Counted from the first letter of the stretch, positions 35,056 to 44,964 are shown. The stretch: DNA of 50,816 nt from Gemmatimonadota bacterium (GCA_028287285.1 JAQBPY010000202.1:1-50816); one strand, 5' to 3'. Notes: generated from the letters alone by a model not told the origin. A program made the numbers and translations.

Positions 35056-37788
35056 TCAGCGCCCCAGCCAGTAGCTGTACTTCACGAGGAAGATGTTATC
35101 CGGGTGTGCGGTGAGGAGATCGGTCCTGTCACGCGAGAAATCCAGGCTGCCGCTGGCGTCGGCGCTGTTCCGCTGCTGCGTCCACACCAGAAACAGGGTA
35201 GAGCCTGGCCTGTATTCCCACCGGAAAACGGCGTTGCCCTGCAGCGAACGAACGGTGAAGTCGGGATTGCCGATGGCGAAGGACCTGGCCGGTCCGGCGC
35301 CGTCGGGATCAACGGTGAATCCGCCGGCGGTTACTGCGATGGTTCCCCGATCCGTTCCGTAAACGCTCTTGTGCAGCTCGCGCGGCGCATCGTATTCGCC
35401 AAAGCCGAAGTAGTCGCCGCTTGCGATGAACGGCTGCGCGTACAGCTCGAGCGTCATGCTGGGGGTGAACGTCACGGCGAGCCGAGTGTCGAGCGAGAGC
35501 GTTTTCTGCGTAAGCGAGGAAAGGACGTAACGCTTGCCGTAGAACGCCGTGGCGGTGGAATCGGCAATCGTGGATACATACTGCTGCTTTACCGTGGACA
35601 GCTGATATGAAGGCCCGAAGGTGATGGCGACGTTGGATGCGGGCTTGAGCCGCGCGCTCGCTGAAACGTACGAGGAGAATCCGCCTTCTTCGTTTCGCAT
35701 GAACTGCGGGCTGACGTTGAAGACCAGTGCGCTCCGGCCGTCGGTGGAGAGATTTCCGGATACGACGCTCGATGCCGGACGGACGGCAATGGGTCCGCCG
35801 CGCAGCTGGCGGTCGTCGAAGACGCGCGGACGGTTCAGGTAGAAGCCGTTGAGATTCCAGAAATTCAACGTCTGGCCACCACCCGAGAGCTGAAGCTGGC
35901 GGTCGTTGAGCACTCCGTCGTACGTGACCTGCTGCTGTCCGCCGGCGGAGAGATACGCGTAGCGATACCAGCTCGTGGGAATGGTCCAGTTGTACAACAC
36001 GTTCGCCACCTGCCAGATGTAGTCGGCCCGGCTCTGGAAGCTGATGTCGTTCATCTCGAAGCCGGGCGTGCGCGTGTTGACGGCGGTTTCCCAGTTCAGG
36101 TTGCCGCCGTCCTTTGCGATGCGCGCATAGCCGGCGAGCCCGCGCATGCTCGTCGCGGTGGGATCGTAACAGCCGGACAGGAAGCAGCCGTGCGAGAACT
36201 GGCGGTCGGGCCGCTGATAGTAGCGTGCGCTGGATGTCTGGGCGCGAAGGATTGCCGCGGGCGACCCTTCGATGTTCGAGAGCTCGGTGGTGGCGAGCAG
36301 CGAGTAGTTCTTCCTGTCCCAATTCAACACGAGGTCCGCGCCCACCGACTCGGCATGTTTGTTCAGCCGATCCGCGAGCGCCGCGTCGTCGAGGTTGCGG
36401 ATCACCGACGTTGCAAACCCTCCCACCACGATGTCACCGTCGCGATAGTCCCGCTTTACACGGCCCACGAAATAGTTGGTGAGCGGCTCCACCGCCCGTG
36501 AAAATTCCGGCACGCCGGGGCTGGACACCCGGGCAGACTCTTTGCGCGTGACCGCATTGAGCAGACCCACCGTCAATCCGCTCTCGGTGCGCCCCGTGAC
36601 CTTTGCGGCGCCAAGGATCGTGGAGTTTTCGGGGATGTCGGCGTACTGCCCCGCGTTTGCGGCAAGGTCGGCGCCCTGCGGCGAACGGCCTATTCTACGC
36701 GAGTAGAATGATTCGACGGACGAGACATTGCTGCAGAAGTAGCAGTTGAAGTTGCCGAAATCGAACACCCCCGCATCCGCAACGAAGAACGGCCGCTTCT
36801 CGGAAAAGAACGTCTCGAACGCACTCAGGTTCACCGAGGCAGGGTCGACTTCTACCTGGCCGAAGTCCGGATTCAGGGTGAGGTTCAGCGTGAGGTTCGA
36901 CGTCAGCAATGCCTTGACGTCGCCGCCCACGCGCGCGTTCGTCGTGCTGCCATCGTTGAATGGGTTGCCGGCATTGTCGGGCTTCACGTAGCTCGCGCGG
37001 CCGACGACGTACGGCACCACTTCGACATGCCGGGGAACTCCGGCCACATGCATGCCCTCCAGGTGTCCAAAGCGCGACGGGCCGCCAACGTCGGTCTTTT
37101 TCCAGAACGACCACTGGTCCTGTTCCTGCGACCGCTGGATGAAGCGGCGCACCTGCAGGCCCCACGTCTGCACTTCGGCCTGCGAAAATCTCAGCTGCGA
37201 GTACGGAATGCGCATCTCGGCGCTCCAGCCATTTGCGTCAATGGATGTCGCCGTCTCCCAGATGGGATCCCAGGATGCATCCGGGTTCGAGCCGCCAATA
37301 CCAAGCGCGTCGAACTTTGCGCCGGATGGATTGACCTGAAAGAATGCGCGGCCCAGGTGATCGTGGTATCCGTCGATGACCACCTGAAACCAGTCGGACT
37401 CCATGTCCGCATCGCGCCGTACAAGACGTGTGATGATTCCGTTGGGCGCCTGGCGATCGTACATGCGCGCCGCCACGTAGAGCGCCCCGTCATCGAAGAG
37501 AAAACGGACCTCGGTGCGCTCTGTCGCGGGCTTCCCTTCTTCCGGATCGATCTGCGTGAACTCGGTGATCGGCGTGGCCTTGTTCCATGCGTCCTCGTCG
37601 ATGCGTCCGTCAATCCTGATTGTGCCAATGCGCGGCACCGCCCTGGCGGTGGGCACGGGAACGCTGTGGGCCGCGCGCTGGATCGCGCCATCAACGGCCT
37701 GCGCCCGAACGGCGGCAGGCTGTGCAAGGACCAGCAGAATGGAGCAACGAGAGAGTGAACGCACGGAACCAGGTGGAGTGAGTCGCAT
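35056..37788 (-). CDS. DUF5916 outer-membrane protein with CBM9-like N-terminal domain
   Basis: 910 residues. A signal peptide (about residues 1-30) is followed by a carbohydrate-binding-family-9-like beta domain (about 55-240, IRIDGRIDEDAWNKATPITE, DWFQVVIDGYHDHLGRAFFQ). From about 250 the DUF5916 region begins (LNLTLNPDFGQVEVDPASVN, SEKRPFFVADAGVFDFG) and continues as repeated amphipathic strands to an aromatic C-terminus (FLVKYSYWLGR), which suggests an outer-membrane barrel. Function unknown; such proteins are abundant in Gemmatimonadota and Bacteroidota. Two nearby cysteines (NFNCYFCSNV) may form a surface disulfide. Confidence 0.87.
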   Translation of the reverse strand: MRLTPPGSVRSLSRCSILLVLAQPAAVRAQAVDGAIQRAAHSVPVPTARAVPRIGTIRIDGRIDEDAWNKATPITEFTQIDPEEGKPATERTEVRFLFDDGALYVAARMYDRQAPNGIITRLVRRDADMESDWFQVVIDGYHDHLGRAFFQVNPSGAKFDALGIGGSNPDASWDPIWETATSIDANGWSAEMRIPYSQLRFSQAEVQTWGLQVRRFIQRSQEQDQWSFWKKTDVGGPSRFGHLEGMHVAGVPRHVEVVPYVVGRASYVKPDNAGNPFNDGSTTNARVGGDVKALLTSNLTLNLTLNPDFGQVEVDPASVNLSAFETFFSEKRPFFVADAGVFDFGNFNCYFCSNVSSVESFYSRRIGRSPQGADLAANAGQYADIPENSTILGAAKVTGRTESGLTVGLLNAVTRKESARVSSPGVPEFSRAVEPLTNYFVGRVKRDYRDGDIVVGGFATSVIRNLDDAALADRLNKHAESVGADLVLNWDRKNYSLLATTELSNIEGSPAAILRAQTSSARYYQRPDRQFSHGCFLSGCYDPTATSMRGLAGYARIAKDGGNLNWETAVNTRTPGFEMNDISFQSRADYIWQVANVLYNWTIPTSWYRYAYLSAGGQQQVTYDGVLNDRQLQLSGGGQTLNFWNLNGFYLNRPRVFDDRQLRGGPIAVRPASSVVSGNLSTDGRSALVFNVSPQFMRNEEGGFSSYVSASARLKPASNVAITFGPSYQLSTVKQQYVSTIADSTATAFYGKRYVLSSLTQKTLSLDTRLAVTFTPSMTLELYAQPFIASGDYFGFGEYDAPRELHKSVYGTDRGTIAVTAGGFTVDPDGAGPARSFAIGNPDFTVRSLQGNAVFRWEYRPGSTLFLVWTQQRNSADASGSLDFSRDRTDLLTAHPDNIFLVKYSYWLGR

Positions 37789-37902
37789 GAAGGCGGTGTT
37801 CTACATGGACAAACTATCGGGATCAAATGTTGTGTCACACCGGCAATCAGGTCGTTGCCGGGAATTGGACATTGTGGGTGCCAAACTCCACTTTCAGCAC
37901 GT

Positions 37903-37930
37903 TGTCGAATCCGGGGCTCCCCGTTCGACC
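37903..37930 (+). promoter_or_regulatory. candidate ECF42 promoter for DGPF-sigma unit
   Basis: TGTCGA at 37903-37908 and CGACC at 37926-37930 are separated by 17 bases, ending 38 bases before the DGPF start codon. As I recall it, ECF42 target promoters carry TGTCGA in the -35 region and a CGA/TC-type -10. The match and location fit autoregulation by the sigma factor encoded two genes on. Confidence 0.55.
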
Positions 37931-37968
37931 AAGGTCATGGCAACACAATCCCTCTTCTGGAAAAATCC

Positions 37969-38325
37969 ATGAAATACCTCTGCATGATCTTCGACAACGA
38001 GACGTCCTGGGCCACGATGACCAAGGAAGAAGCCACCGCGCGCCACGGGGCGTACGGGGCCTTTACCAGGGACATCAAGGCCAGCGGCCACTTCGTGAAC
38101 GGCGAAGCGCTTCAGCCCACCTCCACCGCCACCACGGTTCGCGTGCGTGATGGAAAGATCTCCACGACCGACGGTCCGTTCATCGAGACCAAGGAACAGC
38201 TGGGCGGCTACTACCTCGTGGACGCACGCGACCTGAATGAGGCAATCCAGATTGCCGCGCGCATTCCCGGAGCGTGGAACGGCGCCATCGAGGTTCGTCC
38301 GGTCATGGACGTGGGCGAGATGTAG
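37969..38325 (+). CDS. YCII/DGPF-domain protein
   Basis: 118 residues, a YCII-related ferredoxin-like fold. The DGPF motif is in [18 protein letters not shown]; the N-terminus [14 protein letters not shown] is typical. DGPF proteins are the characteristic partners of ECF42 sigma factors, and the sigma gene follows within 24 bases. The enzymatic role of DGPF proteins is not established. The start was chosen over upstream in-frame codons because it matches family N-termini. Confidence 0.9.
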   Translation: MKYLCMIFDNETSWATMTKEEATARHGAYGAFTRDIKASGHFVNGEALQPTSTATTVRVRDGKISTTDGPFIETKEQLGGYYLVDARDLNEAIQIAARIPGAWNGAIEVRPVMDVGEM

Positions 38326-38348
38326 GACGTACGCGGCGCGAGCGGTCC

Positions 38349-39593
38349 ATGCCGGATCTCGGACATGTGGTCGAGGAGATCTACCGGACCGACTCGCGTC
38401 GTGTGCTGGCCACGCTCATCCGTCTGCTCGGTGATTTCGACGCGGCCGAAGAGGCGCTGCACGACGCGTTCGTGATCGCCATGGAGCGCTGGCCGCTGGA
38501 AGGCGTTCCCGCGAATCCCGTGAGCTGGCTCGTGAGCACGGGCCGCTTCAAGGCCATCGACCGGCGGCGGCGGCAGAGCAACTTCGACGCGAAACGCGAT
38601 GCGGTGGCGCGCGAGATGATCGACAATGCCGGCAGCGATTGGCAGACTGGCGGCGACGACGAGATTGGCGACGACCGGCTGCGTCTCATCTTTACATGCT
38701 GTCATCCGGCCCTCGCGCCGGACGCGCAGGTCGCGTTGACATTGCGCACCGTGGGCAGCCTGACGACGGAAGAAATTGCGCACGCATTCCTGCTTCCGGC
38801 GCCAACGCTCGCGCAACGAATCGTCCGCGCCAAGAGCAAGATTCGTGATGCCCGCATTCCGTACGAGATTCCGGAACAGCGCCACTTGCCGGAGCGGCTC
38901 GACGCCGTACTGGCTGTCCTCTACCTGATCTTCAACGAGGGCTACTCCGCCAGCTCGGGGGCCGTACTCACGCGTGCCAACCTCTGCGCCGAAGCCATTC
39001 GTCTCGCGCGCTTGCTGGTGGAGCTGATCGCGGAGCCCGAGGCGGTGGGTCTGCTGGCCATGATGCTGCTGCACGATTCACGTCGTGCCGCGCGCGTGTC
39101 CGGGCAGGGTGACATGCTGGTGCTCGAGGAGCAGGATCGATCGCTCTGGAACGCCGACGGCATTCGCGAGGGAGTCGCGCTCACGGAGCAGGCATTGCGT
39201 TCCGGGCGCATCGGATCGTACACGCTTCAGGCAGCGATCGGCGCCGTCCATGCCGAGGCGGCACGTGCGGCGGACACCGATTGGCGGCAGATCGTGGGGC
39301 TGTACGACGTACTCATGCGCGTGTCGCCGTCGCCGGTGGTGGAGCTCAACCGTGCCGTGGCCATCGCGATGCACGAAGGCGCGGATCAGGGCCTGGCGCT
39401 CATCGATGCGCTATTCGCGCGCGGCGCGCTCGACACCTATCAGCTCCTGCATTCGGCGCGTGCCGACCTGCTGCGACGCCTGGGCCGTTTCGCCGACGCG
39501 CTCACCGCGTACGAGCACGCGCTGTCGTTGACGGCGCAGGAGGCCCAGCGCCGGTACCTCGTGCGGCGCATGCGGGAGATCACGGAAAGGTAG
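38349..39593 (+). CDS. ECF42-type RNA polymerase sigma factor with C-terminal TPR-like domain
   Basis: 414 residues, more than twice the length of a normal ECF sigma. Region 2 is at about residues 8-75 ([40 protein letters not shown]). Region 4 follows at about 115-170 ([39 protein letters not shown]). The remainder (from about 180) is the helical extension of COG4941-type factors ([14 protein letters not shown], then TPR-like repeats with [20 protein letters not shown]). ECF42 factors use this extension instead of an anti-sigma factor. Its 3' end overlaps the convergent deacetylase gene by 14 bases. Confidence 0.93.
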   Translation: MPDLGHVVEEIYRTDSRRVLATLIRLLGDFDAAEEALHDAFVIAMERWPLEGVPANPVSWLVSTGRFKAIDRRRRQSNFDAKRDAVAREMIDNAGSDWQTGGDDEIGDDRLRLIFTCCHPALAPDAQVALTLRTVGSLTTEEIAHAFLLPAPTLAQRIVRAKSKIRDARIPYEIPEQRHLPERLDAVLAVLYLIFNEGYSASSGAVLTRANLCAEAIRLARLLVELIAEPEAVGLLAMMLLHDSRRAARVSGQGDMLVLEEQDRSLWNADGIREGVALTEQALRSGRIGSYTLQAAIGAVHAEAARAADTDWRQIVGLYDVLMRVSPSPVVELNRAVAIAMHEGADQGLALIDALFARGALDTYQLLHSARADLLRRLGRFADALTAYEHALSLTAQEAQRRYLVRRMREITER

Positions 39594-40467
39594 ACGCGAT
39601 GCGCGCCGTCTGCGTGTGGACGGCGACCGTGTCTTCGATGCGGCGCCCGTACCCGCCGCCAATGGTGATCGCCACGGGAATTCCCACCTCTCGGCACTGC
39701 TGCAGCACGTATGCATCGCGCCGGGCCAGTCCGTCAAACGAGAGAGCCAGACGGCCAAGCGTGTCACCGTCGTGCGGGTCGGCACCAGCGATGTAGAACA
39801 CGATATCCGGCGCCGCGCGGGAGAGCACCTCGGGGAGTGCGTGCTGCAGCGCGGCCATGTAGTCGTCGTCGCCCGTTGCGTCGGGAAGCTCGACGTCCAG
39901 ATCTCCGGCGACCTTGTGAAAGGGATAGTTCTTTCCCCCATGCATGCTGAACGTGAACACGTTGGCATCACCGGCAAAGATCGAGTGCGTGCCGTTGCCC
40001 TGGTGGACGTCGAGGTCGACGACGGCGGCGCGCCTGGCCAGTATTGCATGTTGCAACACACGAATCGCCACGGCGATGTCGTTGTAGACGCAGAAGCCTT
40101 CGCCATGATCGGCGAAGGCGTGATGCGTTCCGCCGGCGAGGTTCATCGACACGCCGTGCGACAGCGCGTGCGCCGCCGCGGCGATGGTGCCGCCTACGGC
40201 CCGCCGCGAGCGCTCCACCAGTGCCGGCGACCATGGGAAGCCAAGGCGGCGCACTTCTGCGTCCGTGAGTGTGCCGGCGTTGAATCGCGTGACGTAATCG
40301 TCCGTGTGGACGAGCAGCAACTGCTCGTCCGTGGCTGCCGGCGGGTCGTTGATGGTGATTCCCAACGCCGCGACGCGTTGGCGCAGCATGGCGTACTTCG
40401 AGATGGGAAAGCGGTGGCCGTCAGGCAGCGGGAATGTGTATTTGGACGACGACCAGGCAGTCAGCAT
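39580..40467 (-). CDS. histone deacetylase-family (AcuC/arginase-fold) deacetylase
   Basis: 295 residues from the ATG at 40467 ([20 protein letters not shown]). Zinc-dependent deacetylase motifs are all present: tandem histidines 115-116 (GGTHHAF), the zinc ligands D151/D153/H155 in [14 protein letters not shown]230 in AGADPHDGD, and GGGYGRR at 270-276. It probably deacetylates small acetylated amines or protein lysines; the substrate cannot be read from sequence. It is on the minus strand, and its tail overlaps the convergent sigma gene. Confidence 0.92.
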   Translation of the reverse strand: MLTAWSSSKYTFPLPDGHRFPISKYAMLRQRVAALGITINDPPAATDEQLLLVHTDDYVTRFNAGTLTDAEVRRLGFPWSPALVERSRRAVGGTIAAAAHALSHGVSMNLAGGTHHAFADHGEGFCVYNDIAVAIRVLQHAILARRAAVVDLDVHQGNGTHSIFAGDANVFTFSMHGGKNYPFHKVAGDLDVELPDATGDDDYMAALQHALPEVLSRAAPDIVFYIAGADPHDGDTLGRLALSFDGLARRDAYVLQQCREVGIPVAITIGGGYGRRIEDTVAVHTQTARIASTFP

Positions 40468-40835
40468 GTGCTTGTCTCTGCAAGAACGTGGCACGAGCGG
40501 GGCACCGGCGCGACGCGGCATTCCGCGCGGCTCGCATCACGAGCAACGCGCGCGTGCCGAGATTTGCATCACGACGTGCGAGGTACGCGGCGGCGCTGCC
40601 GTTCCCCGGAAAGCTCATGTCGCCATATATTCTGGCGGCTTCCGGCGACGGCGCCTCCGTGGAACTGCCGACGTCTGGACAGAAGTCCTGCGGCAAGCAA
40701 AAGTGTGCAGCGAGCCGGAAAAGGGCGCATCAGCGTACGTTTGAGGGATACAGAATCCTAATGGCCCTTTCCACCTGCGCGTGAGGAATCCTCCTGGATC
40801 AACCGGTAACCTTCGCCCGCCATTTTGCCAGGCTC
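40468..40835. other. 368-base intergenic region, mostly unexplained
   Basis: This lies between the divergent deacetylase and HEAT-repeat genes. It is locally less GC-rich around 40615-40770. A 55-codon reading frame on + (40617-40784, MSPYILAASGDGASVELPTS..., Cys/Lys-rich) has a weak GGAAAG before it but no recognisable family, so I do not call it a gene. GAGGA at 40783-40787 is the likely ribosome-binding site for the HEAT-repeat gene. No tRNA or convincing terminator was seen. Confidence 0.4.
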
Positions 40836-42386
40836 GTGTGGCTGCTCATGCGCGAGCCCGGCAATGTGGATGAACAGAAGTCCACGCTGCGCGTGCTGGC
40901 CGCGACATCCAGGGACGGATCGGTCAGCCTTGCCGTACACGGCGAAATGCTGCTGGCCAACGGCCAGGCCGTTCCCATGGCGCTCAGTGGGCTCGTGGAC
41001 ATCACCACGCAGCTGTCGCTGCATGGTCTCGCCATGTTCATCGCAGACGCGAGTGCATCGCCGGGCGATCTCCTCGCGGCTGCGCGCATCCTCGCGGCCA
41101 TGCCCACGGTGAACGACGGGGGCGCCGCCGCCGAGGCGCAGCGCCAGCTCGCGCGTGCCACGACAATCCGGTTTGCCGCGCGGCCCCGCTTTGCACCGGA
41201 TGGCCAGGACCTCCCCGAAATGGAGCTCGGCGACGTGCTCGACGACCCCATTGCCGAGGCGATGTCCCGGGCAACGCCGCGCATGTCGCGCGCCATTCCC
41301 GCGCCGTCACAGGACGACGTGGAATCACGCGGTGGTCTGTTCGCGCAATTTGCCGCGCCGCGCATTCCAACGGAATCACACGTCGCATTGCTGGACAAGC
41401 TCGACAACACGACCTCCTCGGGCACGATCATCAACGTGCTCGATGACCTCGCCGTCGTTGCCGAGACCGCCGCGCGTGCCTTGCAGGCACACGTCGTTGG
41501 CGACATCCTGTTCCGCATCGGCCGACGCGAGCGCCAGATCGACGCGTTCGACGCGAAGCGCGCGTTCGCCCTGATTCTCAAGCGTCTCGCCAGACCCAAC
41601 GTGCTGGGCGTGATTGCCGCGCAACTGCCAAACGCACTCGACAAGCGCGACGAATGGATCGAAGTGCTGAAGCGCGCCGGCGACGATGGCGCCGATGCGT
41701 TGATCGAGCAGCTCGCCGCCGTTGAACAGCAGCGCGACCGCCGGGTGTTCTTCGACGCGTTCATCGAGGTGAAGGCGGGCGTCGCGGCGTTGATGCACAT
41801 GCTGCGCGATCCCCGATGGTTCGTCGCGCGGAATGCGGCCGAGCTGCTCGGCGAGCTCGAGGTGACCCAGGCCGAACACCCGCTGGCGGAGATGCTGCAC
41901 CACGAGGACGATCGCGTGCGCCGCTCCTCGAACAGCGCGCTCATGCGGCTGGGCACTCCGCGCGCCATGCAGGCCATTCAGGAATCGCTCACGGATGGCT
42001 CCGCACAGAGCCGCAAGGACGCCGCCGCCGCGATCGTCGCGCGAAAGGACGTGAAAACGGCGGCGGTACTGATCAAGGCCCTCGACGGCGAGAAGGACGA
42101 AGAAGTGCAGATCGCCTTTCTCGTCTCACTTGGCAAGCTCGCCACGGCCGATGCGGTTGAGCGGCTCGTGCGAGCCGCCGAGCCGGAGCGATCGATGTTC
42201 AGGAAGAAAACGACGCAGTTCCGTGTCGCGGCTATTCACGGCTTGGCCGAAGCACGGACGCCGCCGGCGCTCGACACCTTGCGCGCGCTTCAGGAGGACA
42301 AGGACCCCACCGTACGCGAAGCCGCGATCATTGGCCTCAAACGAATCTCGCGCGGCACCACGGCCGTGCCACGCGTGGACTTCTGA
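40836..42386 (+). CDS. HEAT-repeat protein
   Basis: 516 residues from GTG at 40836. The frame stays open to 40785, and a CTG at 40794 preceded by GAGGA encodes DQPVTFARHFARL before the GTG, so the true start may be upstream. Residues 1-100 form a helical region (LVWLLMREPGNVDEQKSTLR). From about residue 180 to the end there are repeated helical pairs of HEAT/PBS-lyase type (PRWFVARNAAELLGELEVTQ, HHEDDRVRRSSNSALMRLGT, DKDPTVREAAIIGLKRISRG). Soluble, no catalytic motif; probably a protein-binding scaffold. Confidence 0.82.
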   Translation: MWLLMREPGNVDEQKSTLRVLAATSRDGSVSLAVHGEMLLANGQAVPMALSGLVDITTQLSLHGLAMFIADASASPGDLLAAARILAAMPTVNDGGAAAEAQRQLARATTIRFAARPRFAPDGQDLPEMELGDVLDDPIAEAMSRATPRMSRAIPAPSQDDVESRGGLFAQFAAPRIPTESHVALLDKLDNTTSSGTIINVLDDLAVVAETAARALQAHVVGDILFRIGRRERQIDAFDAKRAFALILKRLARPNVLGVIAAQLPNALDKRDEWIEVLKRAGDDGADALIEQLAAVEQQRDRRVFFDAFIEVKAGVAALMHMLRDPRWFVARNAAELLGELEVTQAEHPLAEMLHHEDDRVRRSSNSALMRLGTPRAMQAIQESLTDGSAQSRKDAAAAIVARKDVKTAAVLIKALDGEKDEEVQIAFLVSLGKLATADAVERLVRAAEPERSMFRKKTTQFRVAAIHGLAEARTPPALDTLRALQEDKDPTVREAAIIGLKRISRGTTAVPRVDF

Positions 42387-42389
42387 CGG

Positions 42390-43361
42390 TTACTGCATCC
42401 CGTCCAGCGTGACGATGGATCCGTCCGCGTTGTAATGCAGCTCCGCGACCTTCACGCTTCGCAGGTGGGTCGTTCCACCGGACAACGATGAGTCGTGGTA
42501 GAAGAGATACCACCTGTCCTTGAATTCCACGATGGAATGATGCGTGGTCCAGCCGAGCACCGGCGTGAGGATGACACCCTGATACGTGAACGGCCCGTAC
42601 GGGTTGTCGCCCGTGGCGTAGACGAGGAGATGCGTGTCGCCCGTGGAGTACGACAGGTAGTACGTGCCGTTGTACTTGTGCATCCACGTGGCTTCGAAAA
42701 ACCGGCGCGTGCGGTCTTGCTGCAATATCGGGCTGCCATCCTTGTCCAGCACCTGCACCTCCCGAACCGGCTCGGCGAATGAGAGCATGTCATCGCTGAG
42801 TCGTGCCACACGTGGCCCAAGTGCAGGCCCATTGTCGTCGGGATCACGCGGCTCGGTGGGGTTGTACGTGCCCGTACGCCAGCGCTGGAGCTGACCACCC
42901 CAGATGCCGCCAAAATAGAGGTAGTACGAGCCGTCGTCGTCGCGAAACGCGCACGTGTCGATGCTGAAGCTGCCCGCAATGGGTTCGGGCTCTGCCTTGA
43001 ACGGGCCGTATGGCGTGGAGCTCGTGGCAACGCCTATTCGGAACACGTCGTCCTTGTCCTTGAGCGGAAAGTACATGTAGTACGTCCCGTTCTTTTCGTT
43101 CGCGTCGTTGGACCAGAGCTGGCGTCCGCCCCATGGCACGTCGCTGACGGAAAGGGCGACGCCGTGATCGGTGACCTCGCCGCCCACTTCGTCCATGGAG
43201 AGCACGTGACAGTCGCGCATGTCGAAGTGCGCACCCTCATCGTCTTCCGGGACGCCGGCATCGATGTCGTGCGACGGATAGACGTAGATGCGACCGTCGA
43301 ACACGTGGGCCCGCGGATCAGCGGTGAACATGTGCGTGACGAGAGGCTTCGATTCAGGCAT
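42390..43361 (-). CDS. glycoside hydrolase family 43-like glycosidase
   Basis: 323 residues forming a five-bladed propeller. Catalytic candidates are D15 (FTADPRAHVF, general base), D135 (SFSIDTCAFRDDDG, pKa modulator) and E223 (RFFEATWMHKY, general acid), in the expected order and spacing. No signal peptide, so it acts on imported oligosaccharides, probably xylo- or arabino-oligosaccharides. It lies 10 bases downstream of the M42 peptidase gene on the same strand and ends 3 bases from the convergent HEAT gene. Confidence 0.9.
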   Translation of the reverse strand: MPESKPLVTHMFTADPRAHVFDGRIYVYPSHDIDAGVPEDDEGAHFDMRDCHVLSMDEVGGEVTDHGVALSVSDVPWGGRQLWSNDANEKNGTYYMYFPLKDKDDVFRIGVATSSTPYGPFKAEPEPIAGSFSIDTCAFRDDDGSYYLYFGGIWGGQLQRWRTGTYNPTEPRDPDDNGPALGPRVARLSDDMLSFAEPVREVQVLDKDGSPILQQDRTRRFFEATWMHKYNGTYYLSYSTGDTHLLVYATGDNPYGPFTYQGVILTPVLGWTTHHSIVEFKDRWYLFYHDSSLSGGTTHLRSVKVAELHYNADGSIVTLDGMQ

Positions 43362-43371
43362 GGGCGGCCAT

Positions 43372-44439
43372 TCAGCGCGCGGTGAAGTCCGTGTCGGCTG
43401 TGACGGCACGGCAGAACTCCGCAATGAGCGTGGCGGCGTTGTCCACGTCGATGAGCGACACCATCTCGTTGGGCGAGTGCATGTAGCGGTTGGGAATGGA
43501 CACCAGCCCCGTCGCAACGCCTTCGCGCGCGATGTGAATGGCGTCGGCGTTGGTGGAGGTGTCGCGCCCCACCGCATGCACGGCATACGCGATGTTGTTG
43601 GCCCTGGCCGTATCGCGCAGGATGTTGTGCACCACCGGCGACAGCAGCGCCCCGCGGCTGATGATCGGGCCGCCGCCCATCTTGTGTTCGCCGATTTCCT
43701 TTTTCTCGATGTTGGGATGATCGGTGGCAAAGGTGACGTCCACCACGATGGCGACGAGTGGATTGATGGAGTGCGCGCACACCAGCGCGCCGCCGCCATG
43801 CCACGCGATTTCCTCCTGGGTGGTGGCCGCTGCCACGACGCGCGCCACGCCGGGCTTTTCCGCGTAGCGCCGCAGCGCCTCGAGCACGATGAACGCGCCG
43901 ATGCGGTCGTCGATGGAGCGCGAGACAAGGCGGTCGTTTGGAAAGTCCATGGACCTGGAGTCAATCACGCCGGGATCGCCAATGCTCAGCCGCGCGGACG
44001 CCTCGGCGCGTGTGATCGCGCCCACGTCGACCCAGAGGTCCGTGAACTTGCTCGCCTGCTCGCGGTCGGCCGTCTTCATCAGGTGAATGGGCTTTTTGCC
44101 CACCACGCCAAGGACGTCGCCATCGTTGCCGAGGAAGCGGATGCGCTGGCCGACCAGCACTTGCGGGTCCCATCCGCCAATGGGCGCGATGTAGACGTAC
44201 CCGTCATCATCGATGTACTGCACGATGACGCCGATCTCGTCGATGTGCCCATCGAGCATGATGGTGACCGCGCCGCCCGGGTTCACCTCGGCCATGCTGT
44301 TGCCCGCCACGTCGATCTTCACCGTGGCGAAGGTCTCCGCCTCGGAGCGCCAGACGCGCGCGGCCGCCGTCTCGAAGCCGGACGGCGCAGGGGCGTCCAG
44401 AAGACGCTTGAGGAAGCTGATCGAGGACGGGCTGATCAT
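43372..44439 (-). CDS. M42-family metallo-aminopeptidase
   Basis: 355 residues. Co-catalytic zinc site: H65 and D67 (DGHIDEIG), the bridging D177 or D178 (RSIDDRIGAF), E209-E210 (TTQEEIAWHGG), D234 (VVDVTFATDHP) and H321 (NRYMHSPNEM). This is the TET-type aminopeptidase/glutamyl-aminopeptidase family, cytoplasmic and usually dodecameric, which trims peptides after proteasome-like or oligopeptidase cleavage. The same family also includes cellulase M homologues. It is the first gene of a pair with GH43. Confidence 0.93.
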   Translation of the reverse strand: MISPSSISFLKRLLDAPAPSGFETAAARVWRSEAETFATVKIDVAGNSMAEVNPGGAVTIMLDGHIDEIGVIVQYIDDDGYVYIAPIGGWDPQVLVGQRIRFLGNDGDVLGVVGKKPIHLMKTADREQASKFTDLWVDVGAITRAEASARLSIGDPGVIDSRSMDFPNDRLVSRSIDDRIGAFIVLEALRRYAEKPGVARVVAAATTQEEIAWHGGGALVCAHSINPLVAIVVDVTFATDHPNIEKKEIGEHKMGGGPIISRGALLSPVVHNILRDTARANNIAYAVHAVGRDTSTNADAIHIAREGVATGLVSIPNRYMHSPNEMVSLIDVDNAATLIAEFCRAVTADTDFTAR

Positions 44440-44610
44440 TGTGTACGCGGTATGTGTAAGGGTCGAATGCTAGTCCCGACCGGGACCCGAAGGAAGTGCA
44501 AACCGGGCGACCGGCGGCGTTCGAGTGCAGTGCTGCGACTGCTCGTATCTTGAACGAGAGCGACACGTGCGCGTCATCGACCTCTGACGACCTCAGCTGC
44601 GGATAAGCTA

Positions 44611-44964
44611 ATGCCTCTTCTTTTTCTGGCGATCGGGGTAGGTGCCGGGGTCCTTGCTGGTATTTTCGGCATCGGGGGCGGAATCGTGATCGTGCCGGCG
44701 CTCGTCCTGCTGGCGCGAATGCCGGCATCCACCGCCGTGGGGACATCGCTGGCTGCCATCCTGCTGCCTACGGGCATCCTGGGAGTGTGGCAATATTACA
44801 AGGCCGGCCACGTAAACGTCACTGCGTCCGTCTGTATCGCGCTGGGGATGCTGGCCGGAGTGTACTTTGGGGCCCGGATCGGGCTGACATTGAGTCCAGT
44901 CACGGCGCGGCGGGCATTTGCGGTATTTCTGGTAGCTGTGGCGGGCCGGGTGTGGTTTGGGTAA
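44611..44964 (+). CDS. half-size TSUP (TauE/SafE-type) membrane permease
   Basis: 117 residues, with four hydrophobic segments (MPLLFLAIGVGAGVLAGIFG, IGGGIVIVPALVLLA, TSLAAILLPTGILGVW, VCIALGMLAGVYFGARIG). This matches the N-terminal half of TauE/SafE-family anion exporters, which are normally about 250 residues. It ends with AVAGRVWFG and TAA, so it is either a genuine half-size member that works as a dimer or a truncated gene. The only start signal is GGATAA before the ATG. The 171-base upstream spacer holds a small GTCCC/GGGAC hairpin. Confidence 0.82.
   Translation: MPLLFLAIGVGAGVLAGIFGIGGGIVIVPALVLLARMPASTAVGTSLAAILLPTGILGVWQYYKAGHVNVTASVCIALGMLAGVYFGARIGLTLSPVTARRAFAVFLVAVAGRVWFG

Noticed and set aside
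35056-37788. TonB-dependent receptor
   Set aside because: No plug domain or TonB box; a CBM9-like N-terminus with DUF5916 motifs fits better.
40617-40784. 55-codon small protein
   Set aside because: Weak ribosome-binding site, no family, Cys/Lys/Arg-rich tail, overlapping the HEAT gene's probable ribosome-binding site; insufficient support.
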